Source of the DNA: a virus
Direction: 5' to 3' (one strand)
Virus record (IMG/VR): IMGVR_UViG_3300033816_000174
Span: 1 to 39,255 of that record
DNA: 39,255 nucleotides
Made by a program: the position numbers and the translations under genes. The notes beneath the pieces were generated by a model. It was not told the origin of the DNA and made no database searches. It worked only from the letters and a program-made list of their open reading frames with translations. Numbering within the stretch: the first letter of the stretch is position 1; every line of letters begins with the position of its first letter. Below are positions 17,582-24,086 of this stretch, piece by piece.

Positions 17582-18019
17582 TCAGGCCTTCAAACCTGTA
17601 CGGTAGAACCGTATGGTCATCGGGCTTAGTGCTGGTGTAACTGTCATGCTAATTGTACCAGAATTTAAATTAGCAGTGATATTTCCTACATTGCTATTGG
17701 TGTTAGCAACAGAGGCAAATTCTGTAATATTTTGATTGGTACCATCAAAAACTATGTTTATTTCTGCACTTCTATATGAAGAAGATCCAGCATGGGACAT
17801 TTGAACCATGTACTTGATTGTTCTCCAGGTAGCAGTGTCTATTGTGTCAAATACTGTTGCTGACTCAATACCGTTGATTGTTACGGAGTTGTTTCCATCT
17901 CCACCAAGGGAGTCTGCTCTGTATGATGTGGTATCTATTAAATCAGAAAAGTCTGAACCTGTTGGCCTGTCGCCAGTCTCAAATTTTGCTTTAAGGGTGT
18001 TTATTGGTAGAACGGCCAT
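17582..18019 (-). CDS. Short fibre protein sharing the C-terminal domain of the long fibre
   Basis: A 145-residue protein starting MAVLPINTLKAKFETGDRPT. Residues about 55-145 (ATVFDTIDTATWRTIKYMVQ, then TEFASV) align with the last ~95 residues of the neighbouring 750-residue fibre (ATVVDTW...KYTVQM; TEYADV). It appears to be a stand-alone version of that terminal domain with its own attachment segment (DFSDLIDTTSYRADSLGGDG). The start is fixed by a TGATATAAT element whose hexamer ends 7 nt before the ATG, predicting a leaderless mRNA; no Shine-Dalgarno is present. Confidence 0.9.
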   Translation of the reverse strand: MAVLPINTLKAKFETGDRPTGSDFSDLIDTTSYRADSLGGDGNNSVTINGIESATVFDTIDTATWRTIKYMVQMSHAGSSSYRSAEINIVFDGTNQNITEFASVANTNSNVGNITANLNSGTISMTVTPALSPMTIRFYRTGLKA

Positions 18020-18026
18020 ATCTTAG

Positions 18027-18035
18027 ATTATATCA
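18027..18035 (-). promoter_or_regulatory. Extended -10 late promoter TGATATAAT overlapping a stop codon
   Basis: TGATATAAT on the minus strand. Its TGA is also the stop codon of the upstream 66-residue gene. The hexamer lies 7 nt before ATG 18019. Confidence 0.68.
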
Positions 18036-18233
18036 TAAAATATAGTTATTTAATCCGATGATGGCTATGCCAATCGGCGGTACATTAATTGGAGAGTAGG
18101 CTGGAACCGTTACATTGGTAATTCTAATCTTAAAAGGAAGTTGACTTATTACTAAGGCCTGGCGTTTTTTACATGTTGAATTTACTTCTATTACTCTGTT
18201 GGCTTCAGTATTAATTACTTTTGCTAGAGCCAT
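18033..18233 (-). CDS. Small conserved phage structural-region protein
   Basis: A 66-residue beta-rich protein starting MALAKVINTEANRVIEVNST and containing RITNVTVPAYSPINVPPIGI. It begins 2 nt after the stop of the preceding gene and has no Shine-Dalgarno, so translation is probably coupled. The pattern resembles small proteins near fibre genes of aquatic phages, but no function is known to me. Confidence 0.8.
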   Translation of the reverse strand: MALAKVINTEANRVIEVNSTCKKRQALVISQLPFKIRITNVTVPAYSPINVPPIGIAIIGLNNYIL

Positions 18234-18235
18234 TT

Positions 18236-18610
18236 TTAAGTAATGTCTTCAATCATTTTAACCTTGCCCTGCAAAACTGTCCAAACAACCGCATTACCAC
18301 TATTGGCCATTTGAATATCAAACTCGTCATCTGTTTCTAAAAGTTCTGTTTCATCATACTCAAGATAAACTGTGAACTCTCCGTCTGGCTCTCCTTCTTC
18401 TGCAGAAGGTGTTACTGTTAAAATTACAGAAGATGTATTTGGTCTAGCAAAGTCCATTGTAATTGTCCAGTCTTCAATTATTAATGGATCACCAGCATCA
18501 TCTTGTACATACATTTTAAAAGATGCTGTATCTCCTCTAACAATTGTCCAGATAGATTGTGGTGGCTCTGAACCAATTTGATAAGGTGTTTGACTTCTAT
18601 ACTGTGCCAT
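18236..18610 (-). CDS. BppU-like baseplate/fibre attachment protein (GDT family, copy 1)
   Basis: A 124-residue protein starting MAQYRSQTPYQIGSEPPQSI. I chose ATG 18610, which overlaps the previous stop (TAATG) and has AGGA upstream, over the longer frame to 18640. The segment IWTIVRGDTASFKMYVQDDA followed by IIEDWTITMDFARP resembles the beta-sandwich of BppU-type N-terminal domains. Two paralogues with the same GDT signature lie at 30422-30769 and 30866-31276. Likely a small baseplate or fibre-joining protein. Confidence 0.85.
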   Translation of the reverse strand: MAQYRSQTPYQIGSEPPQSIWTIVRGDTASFKMYVQDDAGDPLIIEDWTITMDFARPNTSSVILTVTPSAEEGEPDGEFTVYLEYDETELLETDDEFDIQMANSGNAVVWTVLQGKVKMIEDIT

Positions 18611-19149
18611 TATGATAATCCTGCTTTCATTGATCCCCACGTACCATTGCCTTTAAAAGATCCTACAAGAATAACACCAGTAGTGCTATTTGATTTTGCA
18701 ACAATTCCAACTACTCCAGAATTTGTTGTAGCAGTAATTGGCTGAGTTGCTGTAAGACCACCGCTTGATCCAACATATAGCCTATCTCCAGCGGCATACG
18801 AAGAAGTATTAATGTCAGTAAATACACCTGATATAACAACAACTCCATCATTACCATTTCCAATTGCAGATTGTGCTAATCCAATTACTGGAAATGTAGC
18901 AATACTTGATGCTTGTGATTTTGCTACTCTTGGTTTGCTGGTACCAAAACCTGATATGTATACAGGATCACCCTTAGCAATAGAAACACCACTATTATTT
19001 ACAACTTCTAATGTATGATAAGGTAATCCAAGAGTAGGTAAAATAACCTCAATGCGCTCAGCAAGTGATTGAATATCCCCTGCTACGTTTACGGGGTCTG
19101 AATTAACTGGATACGGTAAATCATATACCGTTGTTTCGCCTGATGCCAT
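18610..19149 (-). CDS. Tail fibre accessory / structural protein with Gly-rich beta repeats
   Basis: A 179-residue protein starting MASGETTVYDLPYPVNSDPV. The N-terminus (YDLPYPVNSDPVNVAGDIQS) is a common fibre-protein opening. The middle carries a beta domain with VVNNSGVSIAKGDPVYISGF and GLAQSAIGNGNDGVVVISGV, widespread in phage structural proteins. It ends TWGSMKAGLS, similar to the TWGEVKNGKSG end of the 374-residue fibre. It is the first minus gene left of the divergent lysozyme gene; TGGTATAAT ends 9 nt before the ATG. Confidence 0.88.
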   Translation of the reverse strand: MASGETTVYDLPYPVNSDPVNVAGDIQSLAERIEVILPTLGLPYHTLEVVNNSGVSIAKGDPVYISGFGTSKPRVAKSQASSIATFPVIGLAQSAIGNGNDGVVVISGVFTDINTSSYAAGDRLYVGSSGGLTATQPITATTNSGVVGIVAKSNSTTGVILVGSFKGNGTWGSMKAGLS

Positions 19150-19158
19150 AGTCTTATT

Positions 19159-19167
19159 ATTATACCA
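19159..19167 (-). promoter_or_regulatory. Extended -10 late promoter TGGTATAAT
   Basis: TGGTATAAT on the minus strand, predicted start near 19152, leader of 3 nt before ATG 19149. It is divergent from the lysozyme promoter at 19206-19235. Confidence 0.65.
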
Positions 19168-19205
19168 CTTGCAATTAAAATAATTTTGATTATTATTACG
19201 TATAT

Positions 19206-19235
19206 TTGACTTAAAAGGCCAAAAGATGCTATAAT
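19206..19235 (+). promoter_or_regulatory. Sigma70-type promoter of the lysozyme gene
   Basis: TTGACT, 18 nt, TATAAT: close to the housekeeping consensus, unlike the -35-less late promoters around it. The predicted start is near 19242. Confidence 0.75.
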
Positions 19236-19242
19236 TATCTTA

Positions 19243-19260
19243 TGCTACTGAAAAGTAGCA
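19243..19260 (+). promoter_or_regulatory. 5'-UTR hairpin with GAAA tetraloop before lysozyme
   Basis: TGCTACT-GAAA-AGTAGCA: 7-bp stem closed by a GNRA loop, starting one base after the predicted transcript start and ending 10 nt before the AGGAGG ribosome-binding site. Probably an mRNA-stabilising 5' structure. Confidence 0.65.
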
Positions 19261-19282
19261 TTTGTAGTCTAGGAGGAAAAAC

Positions 19283-19849
19283 TTGAGAGACAACAAAATA
19301 CTATCGGGGGTTCTTGTAACATTGCTTACTTTGACATTATTAAATAATGGTCTTGGTATTGCACATGCTACAAAGAACAATTTACTAAGTAGTACCGCCG
19401 TAAGCCAACCTGCCGCCGACAAAGCGGCTTTTTTGCTTTCTAAGCCTACTACTGATGTGGTGCTTGCTAAGTATGCGGACGCTACAAGTTTGACTGACAG
19501 CCAGTTGGTTGAATTACTGAAAGCCGTTGGATTTAAGGGACAAGGACTAAAGACTGCTTGGGCTGTTGCCAAAGCGGAATCAAATGGTCGCCCTTTTGCT
19601 TTCAATGGCAACGTTAATACAGGAGACTCTTCATATGGAATCTTCCAAATTAACATGATAGGTAATTTAGGTCCAGATCGTAAAGACAAATTCAATCTTG
19701 ATTTAAATGCTGAACTCTTTAGCCCAGTTAAGAATGCTCAAATCGTGTTACACATGACAAAGGGCGGTACTAATTGGAGTGCTTGGTCATCCTATAAAAA
19801 AGGTGCCCATTACAAATGGTTAAAGAGATTTCCCAATAATTTAATTTAA
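19283..19849 (+). CDS. Exported lysozyme/transglycosylase-like protein (endolysin or moron)
   Basis: A 188-residue protein beginning with TTG, fixed by AGGAGG at 6-nt spacing. Residues 1-29 form a signal peptide: RDNK, then a hydrophobic run (ILSGVLVTLLTLTLLNNGLG), then AHA as a possible cleavage site. The mature part contains AWAVAKAESNGRPFAFNG and SSYGIFQINM, the lysozyme-superfamily pattern with catalytic Glu in AESNG and the glycine/aromatic SYGIFQ strand. It should cleave peptidoglycan outside the membrane. It is the only plus-strand gene in the late block and has its own consensus promoter and terminator, so it looks like an independently expressed insert. It could be the phage lysin or a cell-wall-active accessory gene. 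Confidence 0.9.
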   Translation: MRDNKILSGVLVTLLTLTLLNNGLGIAHATKNNLLSSTAVSQPAADKAAFLLSKPTTDVVLAKYADATSLTDSQLVELLKAVGFKGQGLKTAWAVAKAESNGRPFAFNGNVNTGDSSYGIFQINMIGNLGPDRKDKFNLDLNAELFSPVKNAQIVLHMTKGGTNWSAWSSYKKGAHYKWLKRFPNNLI

Positions 19850-20037
19850 GGGATAAAAAATACCCCCCATTGGCTTTTGGCTTTTGGGGGGTTATTTTTT
19901 TTAATTATTAAGCAGTATCTTCTATTTTTTTTATAGTGTTCTTCTACTGATACAACAAAATTAATACAATCCCAAGTCCAGCCAATACCAGCGGGGTTTT
20001 TATTGTATATTTTATACAGGTTAAACTCATGCTCAGG
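19846..20037 (-). pseudogene. Open frame without a normal start codon; possible remnant
   Basis: Downstream of the zinc-ribbon gene a frame of about 60 codons stays open on the minus strand and reads protein-like (PEHEFNLYKIYNKNPAGIGW, then TWDCINFVVSVEEHY). It has no ATG, GTG or TTG; the only candidate start is an ATT just after an in-frame stop. It runs through the terminator into the end of the lysozyme gene. It may be a decayed gene or one using a rare start. The rest of 19903-20053 holds nothing else I recognise. Confidence 0.3.
19862..19902. terminator. Bidirectional rho-independent terminator
   Basis: ACCCCCC/GGGGGGT stem (7 bp) with a 17-nt loop, followed by eight T on the plus strand. 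On the minus strand the same stem is followed by TATTTTTTAT. It ends the lysozyme transcript and also leftward transcripts coming from 20182 and beyond. Confidence 0.88.
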
Positions 20038-20053
20038 AGCAATAATTTATTAG

Positions 20054-20182
20054 TTATTCACTTACTAGCATGTATTCTGTTCCACATACATCACAATGTG
20101 TGCGAGATTGTGCATCAGTTACAAGGCGATACTCAAGATAATCTTTGCCACACCCATTACACTTATACTTATATGTAGGCAT
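20054..20182 (-). CDS. Small zinc-ribbon protein
   Basis: A 42-residue protein starting MPTYKYKCNGCGKDYLEYRL. It has two knuckles, CNGCG and CDVCG, 20 residues apart, as in FmdB-like zinc ribbons. ATG 20182 is preceded by AAAGGAG at 6 nt. It is the last gene of a short leftward run that ends at the bidirectional terminator. A possible promoter (TTGACC, 16 nt, TAGACA) lies upstream. The function is unknown; such proteins often bind nucleic acids or act as adaptors. Confidence 0.8.
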   Translation of the reverse strand: MPTYKYKCNGCGKDYLEYRLVTDAQSRTHCDVCGTEYMLVSE

Positions 20183-20287
20183 ATTTTACTCCTTTACCTG
20201 TATGCTTTTGGTTGTCTAAACATTAACTTATAACGGTCAAAAAACTTAGTCCTTAACCTATGGTATAAGTAAATTTTATATCCATAA

Positions 20288-20506
20288 TTATTCTGATTCA
20301 ATAATAGTTGGTTTATTGAATTTTACGCCATCCCATACCCAAAAGTATGTGGGCATTTCACCATCAACCATTAGTTCATCTACCAATTCAACTGCATCAA
20401 TTCCAATTCCACCTTTGATTGCAGCCTCTTTGGCTGTTTCCAAATCTTCTGCAACAATAACTGTTCCAATTTGATTTGAGTGATTTAAGATTCCAAAGTT
20501 AGCCAT
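20288..20506 (-). CDS. Small tail-region protein
   Basis: A 72-residue acidic protein starting MANFGILNHSNQIGTVIVAE and ending with a PTYFWVWDGVKFNKPTIIES segment. The opening (observer-type FGILNxxNxIxxVIVAED) and the closing W-DG-KF-P phrase resemble small proteins encoded beside fibre genes (compare EWTGTKFKSP in the 129-residue gene at 24070). AAAGG lies 9 nt before the ATG. Possibly a fibre-assembly chaperone; unproven. Confidence 0.82.
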   Translation of the reverse strand: MANFGILNHSNQIGTVIVAEDLETAKEAAIKGGIGIDAVELVDELMVDGEMPTYFWVWDGVKFNKPTIIESE

Positions 20507-20512
20507 TAGTTA

Positions 20513-20716
20513 TTACCTTTCGTTAAATTTGTTATTAGTTTCATCATAATAAAAGCCTATTTCTGCAGGACTATTTGCTTCTATCATTTCTATTAGTTTA
20601 ATATTATCACTATTTTTGTATTGCTTATTAGTCAAAGGTGATACTGCAATTTTATTTTTTTCAATTACACAATCAATTACTATTGACTCACAAACAACTG
20701 CGTACATTTTTACCAT
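20513..20716 (-). CDS. Small hypothetical protein, leaderless
   Basis: A 67-residue protein starting MVKMYAVVCESIVIDCVIEK. The C-terminal half (MIEANSPAEIGFYYDETNNK) again looks like the short fibre-associated family. A TATAAT at 20730-20725 ends 8 nt before ATG 20716 and no Shine-Dalgarno is present, which supports a near-leaderless message. An in-frame ATG three codons later is an alternative start. Function unknown. Confidence 0.75.
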   Translation of the reverse strand: MVKMYAVVCESIVIDCVIEKNKIAVSPLTNKQYKNSDNIKLIEMIEANSPAEIGFYYDETNNKFNER

Positions 20717-20724
20717 CTATCTAT

Positions 20725-20730
20725 ATTATA
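20725..20730 (-). promoter_or_regulatory. -10 element TATAAT (no TGn)
   Basis: TATAAT on the minus strand, 8 nt before ATG 20716. It lacks the TGn extension (preceded by TAA) that most other leftward promoters here have. Confidence 0.45.
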
Positions 20731-21819
20731 TTAATAATAAAGAATAACTGCACCAGCACCACCTACGCCACCGTTACCAGTTATATTGCTATTTCCACCG
20801 CTACCGTGTCCACCAGCACCGCCGCCACCGCCACCAGCGCCACCTGCTCCGCCATCACGCCCGCTTGCAGCACCACCATTACCTGTTATGCCAGCACCAC
20901 CGCCGCCGCCGCCACCAAAGGAGTTAGTTGAACTTGTGCCACCTGCTCCGCCATTAAAACCAAATATTGGAGAGTTACCACCAGATCCACCAGTCAAATT
21001 TCCAGCAGCAAGCGAAGTACCACCACCACCACCACCAGTAATAGCAGACATACCTGGTAAACCGTTTGCTCCTGTATTTGCAGCGGCTGAACCCCAACCG
21101 CCACTAAAGTTTGCTGAATACGCTGGTTGAATTACCAGACCCGCTCCACCACCTGAACCGCTCATAAGTGCCCCAAGACTACTATCTGAGTAAAGTCCCG
21201 CGTTTGGAACGCCAGACCATCCAGGTCCGTGAGCACCAGTTTGTCCACTTTGTTTTGCTGTTATAGAAAAACTTGTAGTATCACTGGGTCCATACCAACC
21301 ATTTGTTCCACCATTTGCTCGCAAACTTCCAAACGTAGAAAATCCACCAATATTTGGAGAAGTATTGTTTGTTGCATTTCCACCATTGCCGCCTGCGCCG
21401 ACAACAAGTGTGCTAGTAGGTCTTGTTAATCCAAAAGCAACTCCTCCCCCGCCCCCGCCAGCAATTGGTTGGTTGTTTCCAGTTGAGTTTCCTCGGTCGC
21501 CACCTCTGCCGCCACCAACAACGAGAGCATAAACAAAAGTTCGTCCACCAACTGATACGTTATTAGATGATGTATTAAATGTCTGTTGTGCTGACATATT
21601 AGTTGGGTTAAATGATGTACCAACTGCTGCTGCAACTGCATTAGCAATACTTGAATTTGTAGGAACTGCTGCAGCCACAGCATTAGCAATACTTGAATTA
21701 GTAGGAACTGCTGCTGCTACTGCATTTGAAATGCTTGAGTTAGTAGGAACTGCTGCAGCAACTGCTGTAGCAATATCTGTATTTGCTGGGCCTACTCCAG
21801 GAATTCTGTCAATAGCCAT
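20731..21819 (-). CDS. Glycine-rich adhesin (copy 1) with N-terminal 14-residue repeats
   Basis: A 362-residue protein starting MAIDRIPGVGPANTDIATAV after AAGGAG. Residues 14-67 are four tandem copies of TNSSIANAVAAAVP-like units (the first degenerate), probably a helical or beta-roll stem. From FVYALVVGGGRGGDRG on, the protein is a glycine-rich domain (runs of 5-7 Gly separated by short loops) that ends GAGAVILYY. This matches the glycine-rich adhesin domain found at phage fibre tips; polyglycine-II packing is known for T4-like S16 gp38 adhesins. Two further glycine-rich proteins lie at 24643 and 27164. Probable receptor-binding tip. Confidence 0.9.
   Translation of the reverse strand: MAIDRIPGVGPANTDIATAVAAAVPTNSSISNAVAAAVPTNSSIANAVAAAVPTNSSIANAVAAAVGTSFNPTNMSAQQTFNTSSNNVSVGGRTFVYALVVGGGRGGDRGNSTGNNQPIAGGGGGGVAFGLTRPTSTLVVGAGGNGGNATNNTSPNIGGFSTFGSLRANGGTNGWYGPSDTTSFSITAKQSGQTGAHGPGWSGVPNAGLYSDSSLGALMSGSGGGAGLVIQPAYSANFSGGWGSAAANTGANGLPGMSAITGGGGGGTSLAAGNLTGGSGGNSPIFGFNGGAGGTSSTNSFGGGGGGGAGITGNGGAASGRDGGAGGAGGGGGGAGGHGSGGNSNITGNGGVGGAGAVILYY
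21619..21780 (-). repeat. Tandem 42-bp repeats coding for TNSSI-N-AVAAAVP units
   Basis: Four consecutive units, the 5'-most degenerate, encode a 14-residue motif at the start of the first glycine-rich adhesin. Unit number could vary by slippage. Confidence 0.85.
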
Positions 21820-21830
21820 TTATGTTCTCC

Positions 21831-22145
21831 TTATGATATTTCTACGCCACTGATGTGGAAGTTAATCGTTGTTGCAGATGCACTACCAGAAACCGTCTTA
21901 GGTGTTGCATTTGCAGGAATTACTTGCTTCAAATCAATAGTAGTAACACCATTTGCAGAAATTGCTGCAGCAGATGCGATGGCTACGCCATCAATATTAA
22001 GTGTAAATGTTCCAGCAGATCCTGCAGTATTTGCAATAAGGATATTTGTTACAACTGCTGTTGTAGATGTATTTGGAACTGTATATAGAGTGGTGTTGCT
22101 TGTTGCAGCAGCACCTCTATATAGTGCCTTTGTTGTTGTAGCCAT
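21831..22145 (-). CDS. Small beta-sandwich fibre-associated protein
   Basis: A 104-residue protein starting MATTTKALYRGAAATSNTTL with GGAGG 9 nt upstream. LYTVPNTSTTAVVTNILIAN, FTLNIDGVAIA and the C-terminal INFHISGVEIS are characteristic of a small structural family common in fibre clusters of aquatic phages. It lies 11 nt upstream of the glycine-rich adhesin and may be its partner or chaperone. Confidence 0.88.
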   Translation of the reverse strand: MATTTKALYRGAAATSNTTLYTVPNTSTTAVVTNILIANTAGSAGTFTLNIDGVAIASAAAISANGVTTIDLKQVIPANATPKTVSGSASATTINFHISGVEIS

Positions 22146-22178
22146 TAATTACTACCTCCAATAGTATTATATAACATT

Positions 22179-22658
22179 TTAATATACCCCCATAATTGAA
22201 CTAATCTCTAGTGTTTCTAAATCTGATTTTAGAGCAACATAAGATGTATCAACGCTTAGAGTAATTGTTCCTGATGTACCGCCGCCTGTTAAACCTGTGC
22301 CTGCTGTAACTCCAGAAATATCTCCGTCATTTGCAACCCAAGCGGATCCATTATAAAATTGAATTTGATTAAGTGGTGAGCCACCTGCATCTTGTCTTAC
22401 AAAAACAAGAGTACCTGCAACTGGTGCTGTCAAAGCAGCATCTCTAGCAGCAGGGTTTAGAAAATTATTAAAACCATCTCTTAAAATAACAGTAGCATCA
22501 GTAGTTACAGTATTTAAGAATGTTTGTGTACCAGCCCACTCGTATCCTGCGGCGGTATCAACTTTGGCACCAACGGCATACCAAACACCATCAGTAGAAG
22601 TTGCCCCAGCCTGGAACATGTAAGTTGGTTTGCCGCTATTATCAAAGGTAATTGCCAT
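22179..22658 (-). CDS. Tail fibre segment protein, leaderless
   Basis: A 159-residue protein starting MAITFDNSGKPTYMFQAGAT. It contains a fibre unit VFVRQDAGGSPLNQIQFYNG and the shaft phrase SGVTAGTGLTGGGTSGTITL, also found in other fibres of this cluster (TAGTGLSGGGSSGDVTLSID). No Shine-Dalgarno is present; TGCTATAAT ends exactly 7 nt before the ATG, predicting transcription start at the initiation codon. A second promoter element and a 7-bp hairpin lie further upstream. Confidence 0.88.
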   Translation of the reverse strand: MAITFDNSGKPTYMFQAGATSTDGVWYAVGAKVDTAAGYEWAGTQTFLNTVTTDATVILRDGFNNFLNPAARDAALTAPVAGTLVFVRQDAGGSPLNQIQFYNGSAWVANDGDISGVTAGTGLTGGGTSGTITLSVDTSYVALKSDLETLEISSIMGVY

Positions 22659-22665
22659 AGTTTAA

Positions 22666-22674
22666 ATTATAGCA
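22666..22674 (-). promoter_or_regulatory. Extended -10 late promoter TGCTATAAT (proximal)
   Basis: TGCTATAAT on the minus strand, 7 nt before ATG 22658. Part of it also forms the right arm of a hairpin (22669-22688) in transcripts from the distal promoter. Confidence 0.65.
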
Positions 22675-22688
22675 GTTATTTCTGCTAT
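22669..22688 (-). promoter_or_regulatory. Hairpin overlapping the proximal promoter
   Basis: ATAGCAG and CTGCTAT form a 7-bp stem with a 6-nt loop near the 5' end of the transcript predicted from the distal promoter at 22701. Confidence 0.45.
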
Positions 22689-22700
22689 CTCCTCATAGAA

Positions 22701-22709
22701 ATTATACCA
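22701..22709 (-). promoter_or_regulatory. Extended -10 late promoter TGGTATAAT (distal)
   Basis: TGGTATAAT on the minus strand, predicted start near 22694. It is a second late-type element 35 bp upstream of the proximal one, immediately after the 249-residue gene ends. Confidence 0.58.
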
Positions 22710-22714
22710 TAAGA

Positions 22715-23464
22715 CTACTTATATTCTTTTGTTTGCCTATACTGTGTTTTGTAGGAATCAAAGAATTTGGTGCGTAGTTTACTTGTTACCCTGGCCTGTT
22801 CATTGAAGTCCTCCATAGTCCCTAACTCCATCTGCCAAGAATCTCTCTTGAATGGAATAACCTGAGCCATCGGGGTACCTGCAGGAATTAGACCCTCAAA
22901 CTTATCTGCCTCATTTAATACAAATGGGAAATTAACAGCAGCCTTGTATTGATCGGTATCTACAACACCAGGAAGAATAGTAAACATGGATTCTCTATGC
23001 AATGGTTGTACAAACAATACTGAGTACCCTGGTGGCGTTGCAATTGCCCAAGGATTAATCCATTTTGGATATGATATTGTGTGAGCACCCTTTCCAGGAT
23101 GCTGTGGAGCCTGCTCTAATGGGTGAAACTGAATTGGACTAAATGAAGGCCATTCATAAAATGGTTGTGTTGGAAATTGTGACATATCTGTATTTTCATC
23201 TAGAACTGTTCCTTCTGGAACTTGAGGAACTTGTTTTACCCATACATCTACATAGGTAGTTAATATATACCCGCCTGAAATTGCATCAAAGATTGGCATA
23301 CATCTTTTTGCAGTTCCAGTTGTTCCACCATTGCCGTCTGGTTGTTTGACACCGCTAAGATAAGACTCTAAATTTTTATACCAATCAGGCACAAACCTAT
23401 CTGCTGGTTTTGGACGGTATTCTTCAGGAACACCCATTGTATCTGTAAATTTAATAATTGTCAT
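22715..23464 (-). CDS. Conserved phage protein of unknown function (possibly DUF6065-like)
   Basis: A 249-residue soluble protein starting MTIIKFTDTMGVPEEYRPKP with GGGGG before the ATG. Recognisable blocks are AKRCMPIFDAISGGYILTTY, PPGYSVLFVQPLHRE, and the closing IPAGTPMAQVIPFKRDSWQM. I have seen this pattern in proteins of aquatic phages and some bacteria annotated as an uncharacterised family, but I cannot name its activity. The cupin-like wording (PLHRE ... IPAGTP) hints at a small-molecule or dioxygenase-like fold, which is speculation. It sits beside the sulfotransferase-like gene, so both may modify fibres or host surface. Confidence 0.88.
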   Translation of the reverse strand: MTIIKFTDTMGVPEEYRPKPADRFVPDWYKNLESYLSGVKQPDGNGGTTGTAKRCMPIFDAISGGYILTTYVDVWVKQVPQVPEGTVLDENTDMSQFPTQPFYEWPSFSPIQFHPLEQAPQHPGKGAHTISYPKWINPWAIATPPGYSVLFVQPLHRESMFTILPGVVDTDQYKAAVNFPFVLNEADKFEGLIPAGTPMAQVIPFKRDSWQMELGTMEDFNEQARVTSKLRTKFFDSYKTQYRQTKEYK

Positions 23465-23531
23465 TTTAATTCCCCCGAATTAGTAATTTCTCCTGCTTAA
23501 AAGTATACACCATCTTTGCTATTTTGCACAA

Positions 23532-24086
23532 CTACTGTTGTTCTGAAATCTTTAGTAAGTTGCTATAAACTTCTAAACAGTTATTAAAATCTTTATGATT
23601 AACTAGATTATTTTTGATATTTTGCAATTCATTTGCATTGTTTCTTGGAAGATTTATTTCTTTGCCTGAACTTAGCATAGAGTTTTTTATTTCTTCTATA
23701 CTGGTTTCAGATATTGGCCTAACTCCAAAGTTATTAGATATTTTATCTTTTATGTAGTTTAAGTCTTTTGTAAATTTATGAAAATCTAATAAAACAACTT
23801 TTTCTTTTTTGTTTAAAACTTCTGTATAAAATCTTAAGTAATACCTTATATCCATATCAAGAGTAGATTTGTCTTTATGTGGAAATATGTGCCAAGAGGC
23901 TATAGATTCTTCTGGATTTCTAAATGGAACAATTATTTTTTCAGACCTATTTAAAGAATTTGCTGTATGATAATTCATACTTGGTTCGCCTTTATAATAA
24001 AGAGAATTTATAGCAGAGTTTAAAAAAGTACTTCCACTTCTTGGAAAAGTAGAAATTACTAATAAATTTTTATTCGCTTGGCTCAC
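23532..24086 (-). CDS. Sulfotransferase-like P-loop protein
   Basis: A 184-residue protein starting (GTG) MSQANKNLLVISTFPRSGST. FPRSGSTFL (residues 14-22) matches the 5'-phosphosulfate-binding loop of PAPS sulfotransferases, and FRNPEESIAS (Arg56 then Ser64, an R-x7-S spacing) matches the 3'-phosphate motif. It is short for the family (usually 250-300), so it may be minimal or use another nucleotide. By eye it is more AT-rich than its neighbours, which suggests acquisition. It overlaps the upstream gene by 17 nt. A likely role is sulfation of a glycan, fibre or small molecule; unproven. Confidence 0.85.
   Translation of the reverse strand: MSQANKNLLVISTFPRSGSTFLNSAINSLYYKGEPSMNYHTANSLNRSEKIIVPFRNPEESIASWHIFPHKDKSTLDMDIRYYLRFYTEVLNKKEKVVLLDFHKFTKDLNYIKDKISNNFGVRPISETSIEEIKNSMLSSGKEINLPRNNANELQNIKNNLVNHKDFNNCLEVYSNLLKISEQQ

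Noticed and set aside
20786-21130. Proline-rich plus-strand frame opposite the glycine-rich adhesin
   Set aside because: It is the antisense shadow of Gly codons; no ribosome-binding site or promoter, and the minus gene is clearly real.
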